A DNA stretch of 64,000 nt from Micromonospora saelicesensis (GTDB taxonomy: Bacteria; Actinomycetota; Actinomycetes; Mycobacteriales; Micromonosporaceae), in the NCBI RefSeq assembly GCF_900091575.1, contig NZ_FMCR01000004.1:310001-374000 (forward strand), written 5' to 3'. Position numbers and translations under genes: made by a program. The notes under the pieces are model-generated. The model did not search any database and had not been told where the DNA came from. It saw nothing but the letters and a program-made list of their open reading frames with translations. Of this stretch, positions 16,333 to 24,671 are shown piece after piece. Numbering within the stretch: position 1 is the stretch's first letter; each line of letters starts with the position of its first letter.

Positions 16333-17181
16333 TCAGGCCTCCCCGGGTTCGTCGCCGAGCGCGACCGGCACACCGACCAGCGAGCCGTACTCGGTCCAGG
16401 AGCCGTCGTAGTTCTTGACGTTGCGGTGACCCAGCAGCTCCTGGAGCACGAACCAGGTGTGCGACGAGCGCTCACCGATCCGGCAGTACGCGATGGTCTC
16501 CTTGCCGTCGTCGAGCCCCGCGTCACCGTAGATCTTGCGCAGCTCGTCGTCGGACCGGAAGGTGCCGTCCTCGTTGGCCGCCTTGGACCACGGCACGCTG
16601 ATCGCGGTGGGGATGTGGCCGGCCCGCTGCGCCTGCTCCTGCGGCAGGTGGGCGGGGGCGAGCAGGCGACCGGCGAACTCGTCGGGGCTGCGCACGTCGA
16701 CCAGGTTCTTGGTGCCGATCGCGGCGACGACCTCGTCGCGGAAGGCCCGGATGGAGGTGTCCGGCTCCTGCGCGACGTACTGCGTCGTCGGGCGGGACAC
16801 CGCGTCGGTGACGAGCGGGCGGGCGTCCAGCTCCCACTTCTTGCGGCCGCCGTCGAGCAGCTTCACGTCACGGTGGCCGTAGAGCTTGAAGTACCAGTAG
16901 GCGTACGCGGCGAACCAGTTGTTGTTGCCGCCGTACAGGATGACGGTGTCGTCGTTGCTGATGCCCCGCTCGGAGAGCAGCGCCTCGAACTGCGTCTTGT
17001 TGACGAAGTCCCGGCGAACCTGGTCCTGGAGGTCGGTCCTCCAGTCAATCTTGATGGCGCCGGCGATGTGGCCGGTCTCGTAGGCCGAGGTGTCCTCGTC
17101 GACCTCGACGAAGACGACGCCCGGGGCGTCGAGGTTCTTCTCGGCCCACTCGGCCGAAACGAGTGCGGTGTCGCGACTCAT
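16333..17181 (-). CDS. cysA: Thiosulfate sulfurtransferase (tandem rhodanese)
   Basis: The 282-residue protein has two rhodanese domains. The C-terminal one carries the active-site loop CRIGERS with the persulfide Cys; the N-terminal one has YGGNNNWFAAY and no Cys. Actinobacterial CysA2/SseA moves sulfane sulfur from thiosulfate to cyanide or thiols. An AGGGAG ribosome-binding site precedes the ATG at 17181. About 207 bp upstream is a Cys-rich leader ORF, so expression is likely to respond to cysteine supply. Confidence 0.9.
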   Translation of the reverse strand: MSRDTALVSAEWAEKNLDAPGVVFVEVDEDTSAYETGHIAGAIKIDWRTDLQDQVRRDFVNKTQFEALLSERGISNDDTVILYGGNNNWFAAYAYWYFKLYGHRDVKLLDGGRKKWELDARPLVTDAVSRPTTQYVAQEPDTSIRAFRDEVVAAIGTKNLVDVRSPDEFAGRLLAPAHLPQEQAQRAGHIPTAISVPWSKAANEDGTFRSDDELRKIYGDAGLDDGKETIAYCRIGERSSHTWFVLQELLGHRNVKNYDGSWTEYGSLVGVPVALGDEPGEA

Positions 17182-17353
17182 CGAATCACTCCCTGGTGAG
17201 GATGGATGGTGAGCCAACGCGCGCGAATCGATGGGTGTAACTGTCGCACCACGCGCGGGACCCAGCGGAAGGACGGGATCACGGGTTCGTGCGACGGCGC
17301 CGCTGCCGGGCGTTCGGTGGGATAACCGGAGGGTGCGAGAACCCTGTGCCGGT

Positions 17354-17371
17354 GGCCGCCGTCAGGCGGCC
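17354..17371 (-). promoter_or_regulatory. Hairpin after the Cys-rich leader ORF
   Basis: GGCCGCC and GGCGGCC (7 bp perfect arms, 4 bp loop) lie 17 bp past the leader-peptide stop in the untranslated region before cysA. The position fits an attenuation or coupling element between leader translation and cysA expression. Alternative foldings are possible in this GC-rich stretch. Confidence 0.4.
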
Positions 17372-17387
17372 GGAGACAGCCCCGCCG

Positions 17388-17465
17388 TCAGATGACGGGG
17401 CGACACAGGCAGGTGGCCACGCGGCACAGGTCGACCGCGCGCCGTTTGGTGAGGTGGGTCCCCAT
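17388..17465 (-). CDS. 25-residue Cys-rich leader peptide upstream of cysA
   Basis: The ORF encodes 25 residues; the C-terminal half contains VDLCRVATCLCRPVI, with Cys at 14, 19 and 21. Cys-rich short ORFs with an LCRxxxCLCR core are known upstream of sulfur-metabolism operons in actinobacteria, and in mycobacteria such leaders upstream of cysA2-sseC2 act as cysteine-responsive attenuators. No convincing ribosome-binding site precedes the ATG, but a TAGGCT minus-10-like hexamer (17474-17479) lies 8 nt before it, suggesting a leaderless or nearly leaderless transcript. Confidence 0.8.
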   Translation of the reverse strand: MGTHLTKRRAVDLCRVATCLCRPVI

Positions 17466-17473
17466 GGCCAGGG

Positions 17474-17479
17474 AGCCTA
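17474..17479 (-). promoter_or_regulatory. Minus-10-like hexamer for the leader/cysA transcript
   Basis: TAGGCT on the minus strand fits the actinobacterial TANNNT minus-10 pattern. Its 8 bp distance to the leader ATG would place transcription start at or next to the A of the ATG. No good minus-35 is visible. Confidence 0.4.
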
Positions 17480-17570
17480 CCAGCCAGTGACCGTGCTGCC
17501 ACTGGGCCGACCACCATCCGGGAATCGCCGGGATCGCCGAGGATTTCGGCGTCCCACCGCGCCTCCGGCG

Positions 17571-18359
17571 TCAGCCAGCGGAGTTGATCGGCACGTTCTT
17601 GGCGTCGGCGGTGACCGCCAGCCCTTCCGGCAGTGGACGGACCTCCCGGACCGCGAGCTGGAACGGCAACTCCGGCAGGGGAACGTCGATGGAGATGCTC
17701 TTGGCGTAGTTGCTCAGGAAGGCCCGAGCCAGCGGCAAGTTCGGCAGACCCGCGGCGTCCAGGTCGTTGAACCGCAGGGCGACCGCGCCGTTGTCGGCGA
17801 CGGTGACGTCGGCGGTGCCGCTGATGGTGAGCTTCTGACCGAGGATGTCGGCCGGGGCCTTGACGGTGAGCTTGCCGTTCTGCTCGCCAAGGGTGAGACC
17901 CGGGCGGTTCAGCAGCGCGGCCAGACTCTCGTAGCTGATCGTGCCGGCACCGTTGACGGTGTCCGCCACGACGTCACCCTGGCCGGTGCGCAGGGTGTCC
18001 AGCGAGGCCCGAACGTTGCGGGCGGTCACATCGAGCACCGGCAGCCGGACGGCGTCGCCCTCGACCGAGGCCTGCACGTCCCGCAGGTTGATGGTGATCC
18101 GCTGGTAACGGCCATCCAGCACCTGGGTGAGGAACGGAGTTCCGCCAACCTCGACCTCAGGTGGGGCGGACTGCGCGCCCTGCTTGGCGATCTCCTGGCG
18201 TACGCGGTCGCCGATCATCCGCTCAGCGACCCCGACCGCCACCCGGTCGGCGACCACCAGCAACCCCGCCAGCAGCAGGAGCAGCACGAACAGCCCGATG
18301 AGCAGCTTGCGGCCACGCCGTCGGGGTCGCGCCTGGTCCACCGGATAGTCCTGCGCCAC
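17571..18359 (-). CDS. DUF2993 family protein, LmeA-like
   Basis: The 262-residue protein has a basic N-terminus (RPRRRGRK), one signal-anchor helix (about residues 21-41) and an extracytoplasmic DUF2993 domain rich in beta strands and helices. In M. tuberculosis the DUF2993 protein LmeA (Rv0817c) acts in mannan elongation and lies between the cysA2 region and glnR; the same neighbours occur here. The GTG at 18359 has AGGAGG correctly spaced, so it is preferred over a start at 18386. Orthology to LmeA rests on synteny and is moderate. Confidence 0.75.
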   Translation of the reverse strand: MAQDYPVDQARPRRRGRKLLIGLFVLLLLLAGLLVVADRVAVGVAERMIGDRVRQEIAKQGAQSAPPEVEVGGTPFLTQVLDGRYQRITINLRDVQASVEGDAVRLPVLDVTARNVRASLDTLRTGQGDVVADTVNGAGTISYESLAALLNRPGLTLGEQNGKLTVKAPADILGQKLTISGTADVTVADNGAVALRFNDLDAAGLPNLPLARAFLSNYAKSISIDVPLPELPFQLAVREVRPLPEGLAVTADAKNVPINSAG

Positions 18360-18463
18360 GCCGCCTCCTGTCTCCGCCCGTCGCACCGCGACGGGTCGTT
18401 CGTACCGACGCCGCAGGGCGGCGCACCCGTAGGTACCCGACCGGCTCGGCGCTCAACCGTGAC

Positions 18464-19522
18464 TCAGAGGAAGAGCATGCACATGGCGTACGCGGCGGGC
18501 GCCGCCAGGGCGAAGCCGCCGAGCGGGCCCTGCATGTGCCGGGCCACCCACATGGTGGGCGGTTCGCCGGCCATCAACCGACCCGCCTCCGCGTACCCCA
18601 CGGCGAGGTCGGAGAGGACGGCGGTGACCGCCGCGACCAGGCCGATCACGGCGGCCCGGGTCGGCGTGAAGGGAGCCACCAGGTAGCTGCCGAGGAGGGC
18701 GCTGGTCAGCGTGCCGACCATCGCGCCGGCCACCACGCCTGCGGCGCCCCGGGGCACCTGCGGGGCGAGCCGGGGCCAGGGCAGTACGGCGTCGGTGAGT
18801 CGGGCGACGGTGAGCGCGACACCGCTCGCGGTCAGGCAGACGGTGATCGCCTGGGTGCCGGCCGGGATCCGGCTGAGCACGATCAGGGTGCCGAAGGCCA
18901 CCACCCCCACCACGATGAGCAGCGTGGCGCCGAGGGAGTCGGTGACACGGACCCGGTCGACCCGACGAACCAGTTGGCCGAGCACGGCGGCGAGGAACCC
19001 GCCGGCGGCCAGGTAGCCCAGTGGCGCCAGGCCGGCGACGTCGGTCTGTACCGCTGCGATGTCGACCAGCGCCGCGACCACGGCGCTGATCCCGGCGACC
19101 ACCAACAGCGCGGGCGGACGCATGGCCATCGTCCAGGCGAGCACGAACAGCAGTTGGACACCGAAGATGATGAAGGCGAACGGCAGCCGGTGACCGGGGC
19201 CCGACGTCTGCGCGCCGAGCACCAGGCCGACACCGAGCAGCGCGGCGAAGCCGGCGATGGTCAGCGCCAGTTGACGGTGCACCGCGACCGGGGGAACGAC
19301 CTCCTCTTCCGGCTCGTCGATCTCGTCTTCGGATCGGCGGGCCGGCTCGCCGGCGCGACGGGCACGGCGCGGCCCACCCCGTTCCCGGCGGTCGCCGTCG
19401 GTGGTGGCCGGACCGGTACGCGGCGCGGGCGGTTGGCCGCGCGTCGCTGCGGCGGCCGGACCCGGTTGGGGCCCTGCGGGCCACGATTCACGGCCGGCCT
19501 CGGGCGAGGTGGAGGGAAACAC
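18464..19522 (-). CDS. Polytopic membrane protein of unknown function
   Basis: The 352-residue protein has a long polar, Arg/Pro/Glu-rich N-terminal tail (about 80 residues, with an EIDEPEEEVV acidic stretch) followed by roughly eight to ten hydrophobic helices. No transporter or enzyme motif is recognised. The GTG at 19522 starts the tail; a later start is possible. It is divergent from glnR and sits between lmeA-like and glnR, a position held by actinobacterial membrane proteins in related genomes (inference). Confidence 0.65.
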   Translation of the reverse strand: MFPSTSPEAGRESWPAGPQPGPAAAATRGQPPAPRTGPATTDGDRRERGGPRRARRAGEPARRSEDEIDEPEEEVVPPVAVHRQLALTIAGFAALLGVGLVLGAQTSGPGHRLPFAFIIFGVQLLFVLAWTMAMRPPALLVVAGISAVVAALVDIAAVQTDVAGLAPLGYLAAGGFLAAVLGQLVRRVDRVRVTDSLGATLLIVVGVVAFGTLIVLSRIPAGTQAITVCLTASGVALTVARLTDAVLPWPRLAPQVPRGAAGVVAGAMVGTLTSALLGSYLVAPFTPTRAAVIGLVAAVTAVLSDLAVGYAEAGRLMAGEPPTMWVARHMQGPLGGFALAAPAAYAMCMLFL

Positions 19523-19769
19523 GACCCGATCGTGCCAGACCGACGGCCCGACGCGGTGGTCACGGGTTTCAGCGACGTTAAAATCCGGGCCACGATCAGG
19601 GGCAAGGTAGACAAACGGGAAACGGCCTGACGGCGCGGCCGAGGCGATCGGTTAGGCTCAACGCGTTACCCGCCCGTCAGCGACGCCGGGACCACGCAAT
19701 TTCTCAGCGCACTCCTTGATGAGTGCGACTGGTCGCGTGCGGCCTCGCGCCGCCGGGACGGAGGTGATC

Positions 19770-20483
19770 GTGGAGATCCTGCTGCTGGTGACCGCACGCG
19801 CAGGAGAACCGTCGGCTGTGCTGCCGGCGCTCGACCTGCTGCCGCACTCGGTCCGCACCGCGCCGCGTGATGTTCGCACACTGGTCGCGGGCCCCAGCCC
19901 GGACGCGGTGATGGTGGACGCCCGATCGGAGTTGAGCGAGGCCCGGGCGACCTGCCGGATGTTGCACGCCACCGGGCTCGGCGTGCCGCTTGTCGCGGTG
20001 GTGACCGAGGCCGGCCTGATCGCCCTCAACGCCGACTGGGGCGTCGACGACGTCATCCTCGCGTCGGCCGGCCCCGCCGAGGTCGAGGCACGGCTGCGGC
20101 TGGCGGTGGGCCGGCTCAGCAACGCGACCGCCGGCGCGGGTGGCTCGATCCGGGCCGGCGAGTTGACCATCGACCCGGACACCTACGCGGCCAAACTCAA
20201 GGGCCGTCCGCTCGACCTCACCTACAAGGAGTTCGAGCTGCTGAAGTTCCTGGCCCAGCACCCGGGTCGGGTGTTCACCCGGGACCAGCTCCTGCGCGAG
20301 GTCTGGGGCTACGACTACTTCGGCGGCACCCGCACGGTGGACGTGCACGTCCGGCGACTGCGCGCCAAGCTCGGCTCGGAGTACGAGTCGATGATCGGCA
20401 CCGTCCGCCAGGTCGGCTACAAGTTCGTCGTTCCGCCGTCGCGGTCGCTTCCCGAGGCGGAGCACGCGCCCCTGCCGGTCTGA
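19770..20483 (+). CDS. glnR: GlnR-type nitrogen response regulator (OmpR family)
   Basis: The 237-residue protein matches GlnR: an atypical receiver domain without a normal phosphorylation pocket (LLPHSVRTAP, VPLVAVVTEAGLIALNADWGVDDV), then an OmpR DNA-binding domain (DLTYKEFELLKFLAQHPGRVF, VWGYDYFGGTRTVDVHVRRLRAKLG). GlnR activates glnA, amtB and nitrogen-assimilation genes in Streptomyces and mycobacteria. A GGAGG lies 5 bp before GTG 19770, which fixes the start. mshD follows two genes later, as in M. tuberculosis Rv0818-Rv0819. Confidence 0.9.
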   Translation: MEILLLVTARAGEPSAVLPALDLLPHSVRTAPRDVRTLVAGPSPDAVMVDARSELSEARATCRMLHATGLGVPLVAVVTEAGLIALNADWGVDDVILASAGPAEVEARLRLAVGRLSNATAGAGGSIRAGELTIDPDTYAAKLKGRPLDLTYKEFELLKFLAQHPGRVFTRDQLLREVWGYDYFGGTRTVDVHVRRLRAKLGSEYESMIGTVRQVGYKFVVPPSRSLPEAEHAPLPV

Positions 20484-20637
20484 TCCAAGGCCCGCTCCAG
20501 ACGATTTCCCATATGCCCTTTTTGCGCAGCTTGGCGGTTCTATTCTGACTGCCGGGTTTGTCGGAGAAAGGGGCGACGGTGCGCGCACTGCACACGGGGG
20601 CGACGGGCCGGCGTGACCGGCAAGCCAGGCGGAAGTC

Positions 20638-21516
20638 GTGACGCGGGGCAGCTCCACCGCGCGGGCCGCGGGGATCGTGACGCTGGTGGTGGCGGGGCTG
20701 CTCGGCTCCGCGTACGTGCTGGGCCGCAGCCTCGTCCCCGACCAGACGCCTCGGCAGTCCACCGGCGTCACCACGAGCGCCGACGGACCGCACTACGCCG
20801 ACCAGCCCGGCGTTGGCGAGCCGGGCGGAGCCCCGAGCGCCAGCGCAAGCGCGGCTGGGACCGGCCCAGCCGAGGCCGGCCAGGACGGGTCCGGACGGGA
20901 CGCCGGAGGCGACAACCTGTTCGGCGCGCACGCCACCACCGGCACCCCGAGGCTCGCGCTGACCTTCGACGACGGGCCGGACCCGCGCTACACGCCGCAG
21001 GTCCTCGCCCTCCTGCGCGAATACGACGTGCGCGCCACGTTCTGCGTGGTCGGCGAGAACGCGCAGAACCACCCCGACCTGGTCCAGTCGATCGTGGACG
21101 CCGGGCACACCCTGTGCAACCACTCCTGGCACCACGACGTCGGCCTGGGCGCCCGGTCGGCCGACGCGATCCGCTCCGACCTCCTGCGCACCAACGCGGC
21201 GATCCGGGCGGCGGTGCCGAACGCCCCGATCGTCTGGTACCGCCAGCCGGGCGGAGCCTGGACGTACCCGGTGGTGTCGGTGGCGCGGCAGCTCGGCATG
21301 ACCCCGCTGCACTGGTCGGTGGATCCGTCGGACTGGGAGCTACCCGGCGCTACCAAGATCACTGCGACGGTGCTGAGCCAGGCCGAACCGGGCTCGGTGG
21401 TGCTGCTGCACGACGCCGGTGGGGACCGGCAGGGCACGGTGGAGGCGCTGCGCCGGATCCTGCCCGACCTGACCGCCCGGTTCGAGCTGGAGGCACTCCC
21501 CACCGACCCGACGTGA
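20638..21516 (+). CDS. Secreted polysaccharide deacetylase (NodB domain)
   Basis: The 292-residue protein has an N-terminal signal-anchor helix, a Ser/Gly/Ala-rich linker (residues 35-95), and a NodB domain with TFDDGPD (metal Asp), HSWHH (metal His pair) and RQPGG motif 3, followed by HDAGGD. All the zinc and catalytic motifs needed for CE4-type deacetylation of peptidoglycan or chitin-like polymers are present. The GTG at 20638 starts the protein directly before the helix. It interrupts the glnR-mshD pair. Confidence 0.85.
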   Translation: MTRGSSTARAAGIVTLVVAGLLGSAYVLGRSLVPDQTPRQSTGVTTSADGPHYADQPGVGEPGGAPSASASAAGTGPAEAGQDGSGRDAGGDNLFGAHATTGTPRLALTFDDGPDPRYTPQVLALLREYDVRATFCVVGENAQNHPDLVQSIVDAGHTLCNHSWHHDVGLGARSADAIRSDLLRTNAAIRAAVPNAPIVWYRQPGGAWTYPVVSVARQLGMTPLHWSVDPSDWELPGATKITATVLSQAEPGSVVLLHDAGGDRQGTVEALRRILPDLTARFELEALPTDPT

Positions 21517-21574
21517 GCCGCGGCTTTACGGCGACGCTCCGGGCGTCACGACACGCAACGGATACGGTGGCGGG

Positions 21575-22501
21575 ATGAGCAGCGCGGAGCCGACCAGCGA
21601 CCAGGTGACCCGGAGCGACCAACTGGCGCCGGCGGAGATCGCCGACGTACTCGCCCTCGCCCGCGCCGCAGGTGACACGGACGGAGCGGACCCGCTCGAC
21701 GAACACGTCCTGCTGCGGCTGCGCGACCCTGACGCCCCCGCCGTGCATCTGATCGCCCGCGCCGACGATGGCACCCTCACCGGGTACGCCCACCTGGACA
21801 CCACCGACCCGGTCGGTGGGATCGGGGTCGAGCTGGTGGTGCACCCCGCGTACCGGCGACGGGGCACCGGGCGGGCGCTCGCCCGGGGCGTACTCGCCTC
21901 GGCCACCGGGCCGCTGCGGGCGTGGGCGCACGGCGACCACCCCTCGGCCGCCGCGCTCGCCGTCGACCTCGGCTTCGCCCGCGCCCGGGTGCTCTGGCAG
22001 TTGCGCCGGCCGTTGGCGGCCCCGCTGGGTGAGCCGCGCCTGCCCGACGGGGTGGCGCTACGCGCGTTCCGGCCCGGGGCAGACGACGCGGCCTGGTTGG
22101 CCCTCAACGCACGGGCCTTCGTCGAGCACCCCGAACAGGGTCGGTGGACATCGGACGACCTGCGGGTCCGCCTCGCCGAGCCGTGGTTCGACCCGGCGGG
22201 CTTCCTGCTCGCCGAGGAGACCGCGACCGGCCGACTGCTCGGTTTCCACTGGACCAAGGTGCACGAGCGGCCGGGGTCGGCCCGGATCGGCGAGGTGTAC
22301 GTCCTGGGGGTGGAGCCGACCGCGCACGGTGGCGGGCTCGGCCGGGCCCTGACCACCGCCGGGCTGGCACACCTGCGGGACAAGCGTGGCCTCGACCGGG
22401 TGATGCTCTTCGTGGACGACTCGAACACCGGGGCCGTCGCGCTCTACGAGCGGCTGGGCTTCGCCCGCTGGTCCGCGCACATCAACTACCACCTGGGCTG
22501 A
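21575..22501 (+). CDS. mshD: Mycothiol synthase
   Basis: The 308-residue protein has two tandem GNAT domains: an N-terminal one with GYAHLDTTD and RRRGTGRAL, and an active C-terminal one with GEVYVLGVEPTAHGGGLGRAL and ALYERLGF. MshD acetylates Cys-GlcN-inositol with acetyl-CoA in the last step of mycothiol synthesis. Its position between glnR and the pst genes matches Rv0818-Rv0820. The ATG at 21575 opens the protein. It ends at a bidirectional hairpin at 22516-22550. Confidence 0.9.
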   Translation: MSSAEPTSDQVTRSDQLAPAEIADVLALARAAGDTDGADPLDEHVLLRLRDPDAPAVHLIARADDGTLTGYAHLDTTDPVGGIGVELVVHPAYRRRGTGRALARGVLASATGPLRAWAHGDHPSAAALAVDLGFARARVLWQLRRPLAAPLGEPRLPDGVALRAFRPGADDAAWLALNARAFVEHPEQGRWTSDDLRVRLAEPWFDPAGFLLAEETATGRLLGFHWTKVHERPGSARIGEVYVLGVEPTAHGGGLGRALTTAGLAHLRDKRGLDRVMLFVDDSNTGAVALYERLGFARWSAHINYHLG

Positions 22502-22515
22502 CCGTCCTCCACAGC

Positions 22516-22550
22516 GGGCCGGTAGAACCTCACTCTGACTCTACCGGCCC
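22516..22550. terminator. Bidirectional hairpin between mshD and the SH3-like gene
   Basis: GGGCCGGTAGA (22516-22526) pairs perfectly with TCTACCGGCCC (22540-22550), loop 13. It sits in the 61 bp gap between the convergent stops at 22501 and 22563. No T-run is present. Confidence 0.6.
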
Positions 22551-22562
22551 AGCCGAGGAAAG

Positions 22563-22910
22563 CTAACACTCAGTATTCACATTACCCATTTGATCGCCCT
22601 GCAGATAGATTCCACTAACCCAGCCGTGGCCACCATTCTTCAGATCAATCAGAACCCAATACTTGTTGGTGTAGCCGAGATCCTTTACCGTCTGGCCGAT
22701 GACGTAGCATTGAGCCGGGTAGCCGTTGGAGGCATAGATCTTGCCAACAATGGAGGCGCTGGTACTGGTGTTGGATCGAACATTCGCATCATGCCAGGCC
22801 CATACCGTGTATGGTGCCGCGAGGGCGGGCGTGCCTGTAGAAACCAAGCCTAGGCATACGGTGGCTGCAATCATCGCAATAGCCCGCGGAATCTTACCAA
22901 TCACCTTCAT
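22563..22910 (-). CDS. Secreted small SH3-like protein
   Basis: The 115-residue protein has a signal peptide (MKVIGKIPRAIAMIAATV... ending in ALAAP) and a mature part with a bacterial SH3b-like pattern (DANVRSNTSTSASIVGKIY, YWVLIDLKNGGHGWVSGIYL) and two Cys. Such small secreted SH3 proteins are common in actinobacteria; the target is unknown. The gene and about 500 bp behind it are clearly poorer in GC than all neighbours, with uncommon codons such as ATA and AAT, and it interrupts the mshD-pst order, suggesting later acquisition. AAAGGG precedes the ATG. Confidence 0.75.
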   Translation of the reverse strand: MKVIGKIPRAIAMIAATVCLGLVSTGTPALAAPYTVWAWHDANVRSNTSTSASIVGKIYASNGYPAQCYVIGQTVKDLGYTNKYWVLIDLKNGGHGWVSGIYLQGDQMGNVNTEC

Positions 22911-23390
22911 TGCAATGCCCTTTCTCGCGTTCGCATCTGGAATAAATGATCACCACGTCAAGCAGGAAAGTCAATGGATCACTCGAAGTGAATTCGTTTA
23001 CGGTTCTCTTCATCCCGCCGCCGCCTTGCATTAAGCGCCAATTCACGTCCATGAACCACTGCGCCTCGGCGCCGAGGGCCAGTTGGATTCGATTGAGGCC
23101 ATCCACGTCGACATCGGCGCCGGCAGGACAGCGACCAAGATCCCGTGACCGGACAGCGTCTACACGGCCACGATCCGACCACGCAGCAAGGAACGCGGCA
23201 GACCCGATTGCGCGGGGCATCCATCGCTGAGGTTCCAGCGGACGCCGCACCGGCATCGCCATGCGTCAAGCGGCACGGCACGTGGAGCAATGAGGGCTGG
23301 CCATAAGGCCCCACACCTGCTGATTCGGGATGGGAGTTTGCCTAACGGACAACTTGCACTCAGCCAACAGCAACTCTCGAGACCAAGGTT
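22911..23390. other. Low-GC intergenic region, no convincing gene
   Basis: The 480 bp between the SH3-like gene and the pstS PHO box are GC-poor near the SH3 gene and normal further on. Six-frame reading gives only short or low-quality ORFs (for example a minus-strand frame from 23262) with no family signature. It may hold the SH3 promoter and degenerate sequence left from an insertion. Confidence 0.4.
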
Positions 23391-23412
23391 GTTCACCCTT
23401 CGTTAACTTCTG
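23391..23412 (+). promoter_or_regulatory. PHO box (PhoP direct repeats) upstream of pstS
   Basis: Two consecutive 11 bp units, GTTCACCCTTC and GTTAACTTCTG, match the Streptomyces PhoP direct-repeat unit (GTTCACC consensus). They lie 111 bp before the pstS start, in the sense orientation. This supports phosphate-starvation control of the pst operon. Confidence 0.75.
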
Positions 23413-23522
23413 GCCGGCAAACCGTCCACCTGGCACTTCTAGCTTTCGTGTCAGCCGGTCAGTGCCGGTCCTCGGGCCCCGGGATCGGGGCGCCAAGTCA
23501 GACGCGAAGGGAAACCCCTCAG

Positions 23523-24632
23523 GTGAAGCTCCAGCGGTACGGCACTCTTGCCTGCCTCGCTCTTGCCGCGACGCTCGGCCTCAGTGCATGCGGCTCGGAC
23601 AACAACGAGCCCACCCCCGGCGCCAGCGCCGCGGGCTCGGCCGCCGCGGTCGACTGCGGTACCGGCACGGTCAACGCCCAGGGCTCCTCGGCCCAGAAGA
23701 ACGCCATGGCCGAATGGATCAAGGCGTACCAGCAGAAGTGCACCGGCACCACGATCAACTACGAGGCTTCCGGCTCGGGCGCCGGCATTCAGGCGTTCAT
23801 CGCCGGGACCGCCGACTTCGCCGGCTCCGACTCCGCGCTCAAGCCGGAGGAGCAGCCGCAGGCCGATGCCAAGTGCGCCGGTGGCGCGGCCCTCAACCTC
23901 CCGATGGTGATCGGCCCGGTCGCGGTCGTCTACAACGCCGGCACTGGCGTGGATAACCTGCAGTTCAAGCCAGCCACTCTGGCGAAGATCTTCGCCGGCA
24001 AGGTGACCAAGTGGGACGACGCAGCGATCAAGGCGGACAACCCGGACGCCAAGCTTCCGTCCGCCACCATCCAGACGGTCCACCGCTCTGACGAGTCGGG
24101 CACCACCGACAACTTCACCAAGTACCTGTCGAAGACCGCCGAGTCGGACTGGACCTTCGGCAACGCCAAGGCGTGGAAGGCCCCGGGCGGTATCGGTGCC
24201 GCCAAGTCCGACGGCGTGGCCAGCAAGGTCAAGAGCACGGTCGGCACGATCAGCTACGTCGAGTGGTCGTACGCCGAGAACTCCGGCCTGAACATGGCCA
24301 AGGTGCAGAACGGTGCCGGCGAGTGGGCCGCGCTGACCGCCGAGTCGGCCGGCAAGACCATCGCCGGGGCGAAGGTCGAGGGCCAGGGCGACGACCTCAA
24401 GCTGTCGATCGACTACAACACCAAGGAGGCCGGGGCCTACCCGATCGTCCTGGCGACGTACGAGATCGTCTGCAGCAAGGGCCTCGCCGCCGACAAGCTG
24501 AAGCTGGTCAAGGGCCTGCTGGGCCACGCCGCCAGCGCCGAAGGCCAGGCCTCTCTGACCGAGCTGGGCTACGCCCCGCTGCCGGAGACGGTCCGCACCA
24601 AGGTCGAGACCGCGGTCAAGAACCTCTCCTGA
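23523..24632 (+). CDS. pstS: Phosphate ABC transporter substrate-binding lipoprotein PstS
   Basis: The 369-residue protein has a signal peptide with lipobox LSACGS (Cys lipidation) and a type 2 periplasmic-binding fold. The PstS-typical N-terminal INYEASGSGAGIQAF and the inner RSDESGTTDNFTKYL phosphate-contact region are visible. It delivers inorganic phosphate to PstCA. GTG 23523 is the likely start, with GAAGGGA upstream. It is the first gene of pstSCAB, behind a PHO box. Confidence 0.93.
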   Translation: MKLQRYGTLACLALAATLGLSACGSDNNEPTPGASAAGSAAAVDCGTGTVNAQGSSAQKNAMAEWIKAYQQKCTGTTINYEASGSGAGIQAFIAGTADFAGSDSALKPEEQPQADAKCAGGAALNLPMVIGPVAVVYNAGTGVDNLQFKPATLAKIFAGKVTKWDDAAIKADNPDAKLPSATIQTVHRSDESGTTDNFTKYLSKTAESDWTFGNAKAWKAPGGIGAAKSDGVASKVKSTVGTISYVEWSYAENSGLNMAKVQNGAGEWAALTAESAGKTIAGAKVEGQGDDLKLSIDYNTKEAGAYPIVLATYEIVCSKGLAADKLKLVKGLLGHAASAEGQASLTELGYAPLPETVRTKVETAVKNLS

Positions 24633-24671
24633 CCCGACCCCACCACCTCAGCAACGGAATCGAGCGAGCAG

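Noticed and set aside
22894..23262. 122-codon minus-strand ORF behind the SH3-like gene
   Set aside because: It overlaps the SH3 signal peptide region and shows no recognisable domain; at most it may contain remnant sequence, so it was not called as a gene.
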